A stretch of 64,000 bases of DNA, from the NCBI GenBank assembly GCA_018889975.1, contig CP076546.1, positions 4,426,001 through 4,490,000 of the forward strand, read 5' to 3'. Below the pieces are notes generated by a model. That model saw nothing but the letters and a program-made list of their open reading frames with translations, had not been told where the DNA came from and ran no database searches. A program made the translations under genes and the position numbers. Of the stretch, positions 8,997 to 17,130 are shown piece by piece (the stretch's first letter is position 1; the number at the start of each line of letters is the position of its first letter). Origin of the DNA: Bacillus sp. NP157 (lineage in GTDB: Bacteria; Pseudomonadota; Gammaproteobacteria; Xanthomonadales; Rhodanobacteraceae).

Positions 8997-10294
8997 GCCA
9001 TCGCCTGCTTGCCCTTGCCGCATGCCTCGCCTGTGCCGCCTTCGCCGCGAATGCGGACGACATGCCGAAGCCTGCCAGCCACCCCCTGCTGCTCAAGGCC
9101 GACCGCGTCTTCGATGCGCGCGACGAGCAGGCGCACGCGGGCTGGGTGGTGCTGGTGCAGGGCGACAGGATCGCCGCCGTGGGACCGGAAGGGCGGGTGG
9201 CCGCGCCGCCGGGCACCGAGACGCTCACGTTCCCCGGCATGACACTGCTGCCTGGCCTGATCGACGCGCACTCGCACATCTTCCTGCACCCGTACAACGA
9301 AACCCTGTGGAACGACCAGGTGCTGAAGGAAACGCTGGCCTTCCGCACCATCGAAGCAGTGAAGCACGCTCGCGATACGCTGATGGCCGGCTACACCGCG
9401 CTGCGTGACCTCGGTACCGAGGGTGCCGGCTACGCCGACGTCGACGTGCAGAAGGCGATCGACAAGGGCCTCATCCCCGGCCCGCACCTGTTCGTCGCCA
9501 CGCGCGCGACGGTCGCCGCGCATTGCTACGGTCCGGGCCCGCTGGGTTTCCGCGAAGACATGGACCTGCCACAGGGAGCGATCCCCGTCAGCGGCGTGGC
9601 ACAGATGGTCGACGCCGTCCGCGACCAGGCCGCGCACGGCGCCGACTGGATCAAGCTCTACGCCGACTACCACTGCGGCAAGGCGAGGGGCTCGTCGCCG
9701 ACGCTGACGCAGGAGGAATTGAATGCGGCGGTGGACGTCGCGCACTCGCTCAACCTGCCCGTCGCCGTGCATTCGAGCACGGCCGAAGGCATGCGCCGCT
9801 CGGTGATGGCCGGCGTCGACACCATCGAGCATGGCTACGACGGTACGCCGGAAGTCTTCGCGCTGATGAAGAAACACAACGTGGCCTACATGCCCACGCT
9901 CGAGGCAAGCGCCGCCTACGCCGAATACTTCAGCGGCTGGAAGCCGGGCGCGCCGCCCACCGATGCGATGAAGACCTCGCAGCAGGCATTCAAGCGGGCG
10001 CTGGACGCGGGCGTGACCATCGGTGCGGGAAGCGATGTCGGCGTGTTCCCGCACGGCAGCAATTACAAGGAACTGGAGTGGATGGTCCGCGACGGGATGA
10101 GCCCGGCCAGGGCCTTGCTCGCCGCGACGGCCATCGACGCGAAAGTGCTGCGCCAGCAGGACCACATCGGCCAGCTTCGCGCCGGCCTCGATGCCGACAT
10201 CATCGCCGTGCCGGGCGATCCCACGAAGGACATCTCCGTCCTGTCCAACGTCCCCTTCGTGATGAAGGGCGGGGCGGTGTACAAACGGCCCTGA
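8993..10294 (+). CDS. Periplasmic metal-dependent amidohydrolase
   Basis: A 433-residue amidohydrolase of the imidazolonepropionase/prolidase-like (COG1228) group, with a signal peptide ([17 protein letters not shown]). Metal-binding motifs are in order: HSH at 93-95 (LIDAHSHIF), the carboxylated-Lys candidate in DWIKLYADY, then VAVHSST, IEHGYD and GAGSDVG. The ATG lies inside the stop of the acylase gene (ATGA overlap), which indicates an operon with coupled translation. Both products are exported, so a two-step periplasmic breakdown of an acylated amino-acid-like compound is plausible. Members of this group cleave Xaa-Pro or N-acyl bonds; the exact substrate is unknown. Confidence 0.88.
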   Translation: MSHRLLALAACLACAAFAANADDMPKPASHPLLLKADRVFDARDEQAHAGWVVLVQGDRIAAVGPEGRVAAPPGTETLTFPGMTLLPGLIDAHSHIFLHPYNETLWNDQVLKETLAFRTIEAVKHARDTLMAGYTALRDLGTEGAGYADVDVQKAIDKGLIPGPHLFVATRATVAAHCYGPGPLGFREDMDLPQGAIPVSGVAQMVDAVRDQAAHGADWIKLYADYHCGKARGSSPTLTQEELNAAVDVAHSLNLPVAVHSSTAEGMRRSVMAGVDTIEHGYDGTPEVFALMKKHNVAYMPTLEASAAYAEYFSGWKPGAPPTDAMKTSQQAFKRALDAGVTIGAGSDVGVFPHGSNYKELEWMVRDGMSPARALLAATAIDAKVLRQQDHIGQLRAGLDADIIAVPGDPTKDISVLSNVPFVMKGGAVYKRP

Positions 10295-10334
10295 CGGGGC
10301 ATACTCCGCGCAATCACACCCACAGGGACGTCGC

Positions 10335-11198
10335 ATGGAAGGCGCGGGTTACATCTGGCTCGGCGATCCGGACGGCCGCAAGCAGGCATACGGCGAAGAC
10401 GTGCTGCGCGATGGCATCGCGCACGGGAAGGTCGATGCCGCCGCGCTGGCATGGCGCGAGGGCATGGCGGGCTGGCAACCGCTCTACCGCGTGCTCGGCA
10501 TGGCCGCGCCGGCCGGCTTGCCCGGGACGGACGTCGAAGGCGAGCAGGCCTTGCGCGACGCCCTTCCGGAGCCGCCCGGCCTGCACTGGACCTGGTTGCT
10601 CCTCCTCATCGTCGCGACGCTGGGTTTCGGCGGGCTGGCCTGGGGGTTCGTCCAGGCACGCTGGATACGACGGATCGATCCGGCCAACAAGGCAGCGTGG
10701 CTGCTGGCGATCGCGGCACCTTGCTGGGCGATCCATCTCTATTACCTCTCCACGCTTCCCTGGGTTGCACCACCCCTGCCGCCGCTCGGCCTGATGTTGC
10801 TCGAGGTGCCTGCCGCCATGGGCGGCACGGCGTGCGTGCTGCTCGCATGGTTCGCCATGGCAAGAAGCCTGCGCCGCCGGCTGCCCGCGTACGGCCTGGT
10901 GCCCGATATCGACAGCGCGTACGTCATCTTCTTCAACGTGCTCTACATCCAGGGCCAGCTGCGCTGGATCCGGCGCTGGCGGCATACCGGCGACACGCTG
11001 CCAAGGCCGCCGCGGCTCATCCTGTGGCTGGTCATGGCCGTGGCCTGCGTGGGCCTGGTCGCCTTGCAGGTAGCCAACACGATACGCATGGCACGGGAGA
11101 TGGCTCCCGTGCCAGCGCCGCATGCCGTCAGGCAATGCCCACGCCCGTCTCCTTCTCACTCAGCTCCCACAACGCGTCCGCCGCATCCGGATCGATAG
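10335..11198 (+). CDS. GYF_2-domain (DUF4339) membrane protein, copy 1
   Basis: A 287-residue protein with an N-terminal GYF_2/DUF4339 domain at about 1-55 (YIWLGDPDGRKQAYGEDVL, ALAWREGMAGWQPLYRVLG) and a membrane part with about four hydrophobic segments. Shared blocks with the two paralogues downstream are W-I-R-R-IDP after the first segment, LPAYGLVPDI, and YIQGQLRWIRRW. The GYF_2 domain usually docks proline-rich or other partners; the membrane domain is of unknown function. The last 30 residues are Pro/Arg/Ser-rich and lie antisense to the end of the SDR gene (71-base convergent overlap), so the original stop may have been lost. Confidence 0.75.
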   Translation: MEGAGYIWLGDPDGRKQAYGEDVLRDGIAHGKVDAAALAWREGMAGWQPLYRVLGMAAPAGLPGTDVEGEQALRDALPEPPGLHWTWLLLLIVATLGFGGLAWGFVQARWIRRIDPANKAAWLLAIAAPCWAIHLYYLSTLPWVAPPLPPLGLMLLEVPAAMGGTACVLLAWFAMARSLRRRLPAYGLVPDIDSAYVIFFNVLYIQGQLRWIRRWRHTGDTLPRPPRLILWLVMAVACVGLVALQVANTIRMAREMAPVPAPHAVRQCPRPSPSHSAPTTRPPHPDR

Positions 11199-12108
11199 CG
11201 TAGGGGCGCACGCCGTGCAGGTTGCGCAGGTCTTCCGCGGCCACGGTGGCATCGTCGAGCATCGGTGCGATGTCGCTGTCTTCCAGGTAGAGGCCGCCCT
11301 TGCCGTCGAGCATCGGGCTGGTCGCCGCCCACACGCTGGTCGCCGCGCCCTGCGCCACGCTCTTCATGCCGCGCGCCAGGTCGACCACCGGCTTGCCCTC
11401 GTCGTCGATCGCGCCGAAGTTGCGCATGTCGTCGACGCTCATGTAGCGGGCCAGGTCGGTCACGATCGCGCCGGGGTGTAGCGAGAACACCCGGATGCCA
11501 TCGGCCTTGCCGCGCGCATCGGCGCCCACGGCGAACAGGATGTTGGCCGTCTTCGACTGCCCATAGCCGAGCCACGGATCGTAGTCGCGGCGTTCGAAAT
11601 GCACGTCGTCGAACACGACCGGCGAGTAGCGATGCCCGCGCGAAGACACGGCGACGACGCGCGCACCCTTCGCCCGGCGCAACGCGGGCCACAGCCGCGC
11701 GGTGAGCTGGTAGTGGCCCAGGTGGTTAGTCGCGAACTGGCGCTCGTAACCGCGTGCATCGCGTTCGAGCGGGCAGGCCATCACGCCGGCGTTGTTGACG
11801 AGGATGTGCAGCGCTTCGCCGCGGTCGAGCACCTGCCTTGCGAAAGCGTCGATCGAGGCCGGGTCGGCCAGGTCCATCGGCAGCACGTCGATGCCGGCTT
11901 CGCCGTCGAGGGCCTTGCGCGCCTTGGCCATGTCGCGGGCCGGCACGATCACGCGGGCACCGGCGTCGCGCAGGGTGCGGGCGGTTTCCAGGCCAAGGCC
12001 CGCGTAGCCGCCGGTCACGATGGCGTTCTTCCCGGTGAGATCGAGGCCGGCGATGACGTCGGCGGCGGTGCTGGCAGCGTTGAAACCGGAGGGGATGGGG
12101 GTCTGCAT
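11128..12108 (-). CDS. Short-chain dehydrogenase/reductase, retinol dehydrogenase-like
   Basis: A 326-residue SDR. It has the Rossmann motif TGGYAGLGLETA (the usual TGxxxGxG with Tyr), NNAGVMACP, the NHLGHYQLT Asn helix, and a catalytic Ser/Tyr/Lys set in VVAVSSRGHR and YGQSKTANILFA. It is longer than a classical SDR and resembles the WW-oxidoreductase/retinol dehydrogenase-like group that often carries a C-terminal extension. The substrate is unknown. It is divergent from an AraC regulator 94 bases away that probably controls it, and its 3' end overlaps the convergent GYF_2 gene. Confidence 0.88.
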   Translation of the reverse strand: MQTPIPSGFNAASTAADVIAGLDLTGKNAIVTGGYAGLGLETARTLRDAGARVIVPARDMAKARKALDGEAGIDVLPMDLADPASIDAFARQVLDRGEALHILVNNAGVMACPLERDARGYERQFATNHLGHYQLTARLWPALRRAKGARVVAVSSRGHRYSPVVFDDVHFERRDYDPWLGYGQSKTANILFAVGADARGKADGIRVFSLHPGAIVTDLARYMSVDDMRNFGAIDDEGKPVVDLARGMKSVAQGAATSVWAATSPMLDGKGGLYLEDSDIAPMLDDATVAAEDLRNLHGVRPYAIDPDAADALWELSEKETGVGIA

Positions 12109-12174
12109 GGGAGGCTCCTTGGTGGGTGCCTAACCAAGGTAAGGGCGCTGGCCGGGACGATGAATGCTTGAAAG

Positions 12175-12191
12175 TGCGCCATGCATGCGCA
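12175..12191. promoter_or_regulatory. Inverted repeat in SDR/AraC divergent gap
   Basis: TGCGC-N7-GCGCA lies between the SDR start and the AraC start. It could be the binding site through which the AraC protein regulates the SDR and itself. Arms this short and GC-rich occur by chance, so support is weak. Confidence 0.25.
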
Positions 12192-12202
12192 ATCGTACGG
12201 AT

Positions 12203-13114
12203 ATGAGCGACGACCCGATTACCTCGATCCTGCGCCTGGCCGAGTTCGAATCGGTGATGTCCGGCGGCTTCACGGCCGGCGGCGACTGGGCCGTCGCCTT
12301 CCCGCCGCCCGACAAGCTGAAGTTCTTCGCCGTGGCGCGCGGTCGCGTGGTGATGCGGATCGAGGGCGAGCCCCGCGACATCGCCATGACCGAGGGCGAC
12401 GTGATCCTGCTCGCCGCGCCGCGCCCCTTCGTGCTCGCCAGCGATCCGGACCTGCCCACGCGTTGGGCCGGCGATTTCGAGTGGCACGGCGCCGAGCGCC
12501 TCGTCGCCTTCAACGAAGGCACCGAGACCCTGCAGATCGGCGGGCACGTGCGGGTGCATCCCGCCTACGAACCCATGCTGCTCGCCGCATTGCCGCCGTG
12601 GATCCTGATCGACGGCAAGGCGCCGGAGGCCGCGACCATGCGCTGGCTGATCGACCAGATGGTGACCGAGAGCCAGCAGGCGCTGCCCGGCTCGGGCCTG
12701 GCCCAGGCGCAGCTGGCCCACCTGCTGTTCGTGCAGGTCCTGCGTGCGCACATGGCCTCCGGCGACCTGCTGCCGCCGGGCTGGCTACGCGCGGTCGCCG
12801 ACCCGCGCCTCGCGCCCGTGCTGCGCCGGATGCACGCCGACCCCGGCAAGGACTGGCGCCTGGACGAACTCGCCCGCCTCGCCGCGATGTCGCGCACCGT
12901 GTTCGCCGAACACTTCCGCAAGGTCTCCGGCAGCGCACCGCTGACCTACCTCACCGAATGGCGCATGCGCCTCGCCTGCCAGGCCCTGCAGCGCGGCTCG
13001 GTGCCGGTCGCGACGCTGGCGCGAGACCTGGGCTACGGCTCGGAGAGCGCTTTCAGCCATGCGTTCAAGCGCGTCATGGGGGTCTCCCCGGCACGCTACG
13101 CGCCAGCCGCCTGA
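12203..13114 (+). CDS. AraC-family regulator with cupin_6 domain
   Basis: A 303-residue regulator counted from ATG 12203 (MSDDPITSILRL), where the family's usual opening begins; the frame stays open back to 12164. The N-terminal half is a cupin_6 ligand domain (GGDWAVAFPPPDKLKFFAV, GDVILLAAPRPFVL). The C-terminal half has two HTH motifs of AraC/XylS type (WRLDELARLAAMSRTVFAEH and VPVATLARDLGYGSESAFSHAF, with the closing GVSPARY). This pattern often controls a divergently transcribed oxidoreductase, and here the SDR starts 94 bases away on the other strand. The inducer is unknown. Confidence 0.88.
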   Translation: MSDDPITSILRLAEFESVMSGGFTAGGDWAVAFPPPDKLKFFAVARGRVVMRIEGEPRDIAMTEGDVILLAAPRPFVLASDPDLPTRWAGDFEWHGAERLVAFNEGTETLQIGGHVRVHPAYEPMLLAALPPWILIDGKAPEAATMRWLIDQMVTESQQALPGSGLAQAQLAHLLFVQVLRAHMASGDLLPPGWLRAVADPRLAPVLRRMHADPGKDWRLDELARLAAMSRTVFAEHFRKVSGSAPLTYLTEWRMRLACQALQRGSVPVATLARDLGYGSESAFSHAFKRVMGVSPARYAPAA

Positions 13115-13186
13115 GCTTGCGGCATACTGCCCGCGGAATGGGGCAGGGGTGCCCCTGTCACCGCATGGATCCAGGGGAAAGGGACG

Positions 13187-13918
13187 ATGGCCGAGGAAAG
13201 GCAGGTCTGGTTGAAGCAGGGGGAAAACACCTATGGCCCTTACGACGAGTCGCTGGTCCAGCGCTGGCTCGACGAAGGGAAAATCCGTCCGGATGTGCTC
13301 GGCCGTGGCGACGACGGCGAGGCATGGGTGGAGGTCGTTGAACTGGTCGGCGACACCGTCACGCGCTTTCCCGCGAGAGGCGCCGCGCTCCCCGAACCGG
13401 CCGGTCCGGGCTGGGGCCTGGTCCTCATGCTTTGCCTGGTCACGCTGGGCTTCATCGCCTGGGTCTGGGCCTTCCTCCAGGTGAACTGGGTACGCCGGAT
13501 CGATCCCGGCAACCGCTCGCGCGAATGGTTGATCGCCTCCGCAGCCGGCTCCATCGCGGTCATCGCGTTGCGTGAAACGTTCCTGCTCGGATCGCTTCCT
13601 TACGAAACGCGGATCACGTTGCTCCGCGTCGCCATGGTGCTGAACATCGGGACCATCGCCGCGTACCTCGCCTCGGCGTATTCCATGGTGCATTCCATGC
13701 GGCGCGTGCTGCCCATGTATGGCCTGCGCCCGCAGGTCAGCGGCATCACGCTGTTCTTCTTCAACACGATCTACCTGCAGGCGCAGATGGACTGGGTGCG
13801 TCGTGCACGCACGGATCCCGCGGCCGCCGCGCCGGTGTCCACCCCGGCGATATGGGCGGTATGCCTGCCGCTCTTCACCATCCTGAGCTTCCTCGTCATG
13901 ACGATGGGTAGCCCGTGA
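13187..13918 (+). CDS. GYF_2-domain (DUF4339) membrane protein, copy 2
   Basis: A 243-residue paralogue of the 10335 gene. The GYF_2 domain spans about 1-60 (QVWLKQGENTYGPYDESLVQ, WLDEGKIRPD), and about four membrane segments follow. The shared blocks are NWVRRIDPGNR, LPMYGLRPQVSGITLFFF and YLQAQMDWVRRA. The AGGGGAAAGGG tract upstream provides a strong ribosome binding site. It precedes the third copy by 47 bases in the same direction. The function is unknown; the paired arrangement suggests the products act together. Confidence 0.75.
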   Translation: MAEERQVWLKQGENTYGPYDESLVQRWLDEGKIRPDVLGRGDDGEAWVEVVELVGDTVTRFPARGAALPEPAGPGWGLVLMLCLVTLGFIAWVWAFLQVNWVRRIDPGNRSREWLIASAAGSIAVIALRETFLLGSLPYETRITLLRVAMVLNIGTIAAYLASAYSMVHSMRRVLPMYGLRPQVSGITLFFFNTIYLQAQMDWVRRARTDPAAAAPVSTPAIWAVCLPLFTILSFLVMTMGSP

Positions 13919-13965
13919 CTCTTTCGTACCGTAACGTTGTCGTACCCCTGGGGAATTGAAAGCCG

Positions 13966-14772
13966 ATGAGCGACGAAAGGAAGATCTGGGTAGGCCGTGA
14001 TGGCCAGCGTTTCGGACCTTACGACGAACCCACGCTGCGTGCCTGGATCGCCGAGGGCAAGATCGCGGCGACGGCCATGGGCTGGCACGACGGCATGGCC
14101 GAATGGCGGCCGCTGCACGAGATCCTCGGGATCCCGTTGCCGCCGCCGATGATGGGTGGCGTGGCCGCCGTCCAGCACAGTGACCTGCCGGCGCCGCCGG
14201 ACCTGCACTGGTTCCTCATCGCCGTGATCGACATGTTCACCGGCGGCCTGATGAGCCTGGTCTGGATCTTCCTGCAGTCGTCCTGGATCAAGAAGATCGA
14301 TCCGTCCAGTCGCGCGACGCTGTGGCTGATCGTCTCGGTGTGCCTGCTGCCGCTGGGCTGGTTGCTGATGATGGGGTCGATTTTCGGCTCGTCCGCGCTG
14401 CGTAGCGGGAGCCCACCGGACTTCGCGGACTTCGCCCATGCGATGGCGCTGTTCCCGCTGGTGATGCTCGTCGGCCTCGGCAGCCTCGTGTTCCGCTACA
14501 TCGCCATCTTTTCCATGGCCCGCTCCATGCGCGAAAAGCTGCCGGCCTACGGCCTGGTGCCAGATATCGGCGGCGTGACCCTGTTCTTCTTCACCCACTA
14601 TTACCTGCAGGCGCAGATGACCTGGGTGGCTCGCTGGCGCACCACGGGCCAGGTCGACCCGCCGGCGAACAAGGTGGTTTTCTGGATCCTGCTGTCGGTG
14701 TGGGCCGGTTTCATGTTCCTCGTGGTCATGGCGATGTCGCTGGCCATGTTCGGCAGCGTCAACCACGGCTGA
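13966..14772 (+). CDS. GYF_2-domain (DUF4339) membrane protein, copy 3
   Basis: A 268-residue paralogue with the best GYF_2 signature of the three (KIWVGRDGQRFGPYDEPTLR, WIAEGKIAATAMGWHDGM, EWRPLHEILGI). Four or so hydrophobic segments follow, with the common blocks SSWIKKIDPSSR, LPAYGLVPDIGGVTLFFF and YYLQAQMTWVARW. The conserved (F/Y)-x-Q-x-Q-(L/M)-x-W motif lies next to a membrane segment in all three copies. It ends 109 bases before gmk. No known family name is offered for the membrane part. Confidence 0.75.
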   Translation: MSDERKIWVGRDGQRFGPYDEPTLRAWIAEGKIAATAMGWHDGMAEWRPLHEILGIPLPPPMMGGVAAVQHSDLPAPPDLHWFLIAVIDMFTGGLMSLVWIFLQSSWIKKIDPSSRATLWLIVSVCLLPLGWLLMMGSIFGSSALRSGSPPDFADFAHAMALFPLVMLVGLGSLVFRYIAIFSMARSMREKLPAYGLVPDIGGVTLFFFTHYYLQAQMTWVARWRTTGQVDPPANKVVFWILLSVWAGFMFLVVMAMSLAMFGSVNHG

Positions 14773-14881
14773 AACGGCGTCGGAACCCCGGCGAAAGGCG
14801 TCGGGGCCACGATTCCGGCTACAATCCCGCTTTGCGATGCGTTCCGGGAACGGCCATGAACCCCCAACGAGATCCCCGCGG

Positions 14882-15499
14882 ATGAGCGACGGCACCCTGT
14901 TCGTGGTGGCCGCGCCGTCGGGTGCGGGCAAGTCCACGCTGGTCAATGCGCTGCTCGAGCGCGAACCGCAAATCTCCCTGTCCATCTCGCACACCACCCG
15001 CCCGCCGCGGGTGGGCGAGGAATACGGCCGCCACTACTTCTTCGTCGAACGGCCAGACTTCGAGCGCGAAATCGAGGAAGGCATCTTCCTGGAACATGCC
15101 GAAGTGCACGGCAACCTCTACGGCACGTCGCGCACGGTGGTCGAGGGCAAGCTGGTGTCCGGCGTGGACGTGCTGCTGGAGATCGACTGGCAGGGGGCCC
15201 GCCAGGTCCGCAAGGGCAAGGGCGATTGCGTCAGCGTGTTCATCCTGCCGCCGTCGCGGGTGGAACTTGAGCGCCGCCTGCGCGGTCGAGGTTCGGACGC
15301 GCCCGACGTGATCGAGCGCCGCCTGTTCAATTCCCGCGAGGAGATCGCCCATGCCCACGAATTCGACTACATCATCGTGAACGATCGCTTCGAAGATGCG
15401 CTGGCCGACCTGCAGTCCATCGTCCGCGCGGTGCGCCTGCGCTCGGCGTGGGCGGCGAAACGCCACGAGTCCCTGATCGAGGAACTGCTCGCACCATGA
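14882..15499 (+). CDS. gmk: Guanylate kinase
   Basis: Phosphorylates GMP to GDP with ATP. The 205-residue length from ATG 14882 matches the family; an in-frame start at 14837 would add a non-conserved leader. The P-loop is APSGAGKST, followed by the GMP-binding segments SISHTTRPPRVGEEYGRHYF and EHAEVHGNLYGT, and the lid with RLRGRGSDAPDVIERR. It is the first gene of a run that continues into mlaFEDCB; mlaF starts inside the gmk stop codon (ATGA). GMP and ppGpp metabolism are linked functionally, but here the neighbour is lipid transport, so the link may be positional only. Confidence 0.97.
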   Translation: MSDGTLFVVAAPSGAGKSTLVNALLEREPQISLSISHTTRPPRVGEEYGRHYFFVERPDFEREIEEGIFLEHAEVHGNLYGTSRTVVEGKLVSGVDVLLEIDWQGARQVRKGKGDCVSVFILPPSRVELERRLRGRGSDAPDVIERRLFNSREEIAHAHEFDYIIVNDRFEDALADLQSIVRAVRLRSAWAAKRHESLIEELLAP

Positions 15500-16308
15500 C
15501 CGACGACGCCATCGTCCGCGTACGCGGCCTGACCACGGTCCTCAACGGCAAGACCATCTTCGACGCACTGGACCTCGACATCCCGCGCGGCAAGGTCACG
15601 GCCATCATGGGGCCCAGCGGCACCGGCAAGACCACCCTGCTCAAGCACATCACCGGGCAGATGCGCGGCGATGCCGGCACCGTCGAGGTCGACGGCCAGA
15701 ACGTGCCCACGCTGTCGCGCGAGAAGCTGTTCGAGCTGCGCGAACGGATCGGCTACCTGTTCCAGAATTCCGCCCTGCTGACCGACTTCGACGTGTTCGA
15801 GAACGTGGCGTTCCCGCTGCGCCAGCACACGAAGCTGCCGGAAGAGCTGATCCGCAACATCGTGCTGAACAAGCTGCAGGCCGTGGGCCTGCGTGGCGCC
15901 GCGCGGCTGGAGCCCACCGAGCTCTCCGGCGGCATGGCCCGCCGCGTCGCTCTGGCCCGCGCCATCGTGTTCGACCCGGCGCTGATCCTCTACGACGAGC
16001 CCTTCGTCGGCCTGGATCCGATCGCGTTGAACCAGGTGTTGCTGCTCATCCGCACGTTGAACGAAACGCTCGGCATCACCAGCATCCTCGTGGCGCACGA
16101 ACTGGCCGCGGTGCAGAAGGTGGCCGACCACGTGTATCTCATCGCCAACGGCAAGGTCGTCGCCCAGGGCGCGCCCGACAAGCTGGCCAGCGACGGCTCG
16201 CCGTGGACGGCGCAGTTCTTCGGTGGCGAGCCCGATGGCCCGGTTCCGTTCCAGTACCCGGCCGGCGATTACGCCACGGCGCTGGGTTTCCCCGGAGGCA
16301 AGGCATGA
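15496..16308 (+). CDS. mlaF: Mla phospholipid transporter ATPase
   Basis: The cytoplasmic ATP-binding subunit of the MlaFEDB complex, which moves phospholipids between outer and inner membranes. It has 270 residues from ATG 15496. The Walker A motif is GPSGTGKTT, the Q-loop is LFQNSALLTDFDVFENV, the signature is ELSGGMARRVALAR, the Walker B is ALILYDEPFVGLDP, and the switch His is in VAHEL. The C-terminal tail (FGGEPDGPVPFQYP) matches the extension that wraps a partner subunit in the E. coli complex. Both ends overlap the neighbours by 4 bases, so gmk, mlaF and mlaE should be translationally coupled. Confidence 0.95.
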   Translation: MTDDAIVRVRGLTTVLNGKTIFDALDLDIPRGKVTAIMGPSGTGKTTLLKHITGQMRGDAGTVEVDGQNVPTLSREKLFELRERIGYLFQNSALLTDFDVFENVAFPLRQHTKLPEELIRNIVLNKLQAVGLRGAARLEPTELSGGMARRVALARAIVFDPALILYDEPFVGLDPIALNQVLLLIRTLNETLGITSILVAHELAAVQKVADHVYLIANGKVVAQGAPDKLASDGSPWTAQFFGGEPDGPVPFQYPAGDYATALGFPGGKA

Positions 16309-17072
16309 CCACCCGGGACGACAACGTCGTCGCCCGCAGCCTGGCGCAGATCGGCGCCTGCGGGCTGTTCCTGCTGACCATCCTGGCGGCCATCCCGCGC
16401 AGCATGAAGCACGGCCGTGAAACGCTGCGGCAGATCTGGTTCGTCGGTGCGATGAGCCTCACCATCGTGATGACCTGCGGCCTGTTCGTGGGCATGGTGC
16501 TGGGCCTGCAGCTGTACGACGTGCTGTCGATCTTCGGCGGCACCTCGGCGACCGGCACGGTCGTCGCGATCGCGATCTACCGCGAACTGGGACCGGTGGT
16601 CACCGCACTGCTGTTCGCCGGCCGCGCCGGTACCTCGGTCACCGCCGAGATCGGCCTGATGCGCGCGACCGACCAGCTCGACGCCATGGAAATGATGGCG
16701 GTGGATCCGGTCGCTTACGTGGTCGCCCCGCGCTTCCTCGCCGGCGTGGTCGCTTTGCCGCTGCTGGGCATCGTGTTCTGCGCCATGGGCGTGTTCGGTG
16801 GCCACCTGGTCGGCGTGACCTGGCTGGGCATCGACAACGGCACCTTCTGGTCGAACATGACCGCCGCGGTGGACGTCCACAAGGACATCATCGACGGCGT
16901 CCTGCTCAAGTCCATCGCCTTTGGCATCGTGGTGTCGCTCATCGCGGTGTTCCAGGGCTACACCACGCCGCCCACCAGCGAAGGCGTGGCTTATGCCACG
17001 ACCCGTACCGTGGTCGCATCGTCCATCGCCATCCTGGCGCTGGACTTCGTCCTCACCTCATTCCTGATCTGA
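16305..17072 (+). CDS. mlaE: Mla phospholipid transporter permease
   Basis: The inner-membrane permease subunit of the Mla complex, with 255 residues from ATG 16305 inside the mlaF stop. It has the MlaE/DUF140 features: QIWFVGAMSLTIVMTCGLFVGMVLGLQ, the ELGPVVTALLFAGRAGTSVTAEIG block with the coupling helix TDQLDAMEMMAVDP, and four to five further membrane segments ending ILALDFVLTSFLI. The long in-frame leader back to 16203 overlaps mlaF and is not conserved. It is followed by mlaD after 58 bases. Confidence 0.95.
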   Translation: MTTRDDNVVARSLAQIGACGLFLLTILAAIPRSMKHGRETLRQIWFVGAMSLTIVMTCGLFVGMVLGLQLYDVLSIFGGTSATGTVVAIAIYRELGPVVTALLFAGRAGTSVTAEIGLMRATDQLDAMEMMAVDPVAYVVAPRFLAGVVALPLLGIVFCAMGVFGGHLVGVTWLGIDNGTFWSNMTAAVDVHKDIIDGVLLKSIAFGIVVSLIAVFQGYTTPPTSEGVAYATTRTVVASSIAILALDFVLTSFLI

Positions 17073-17130
17073 GGCCACGGAGGCCCGCCATGACCATAAC
17101 CCTTCCTGTTTCCCATTCGAGGATCGTGCC

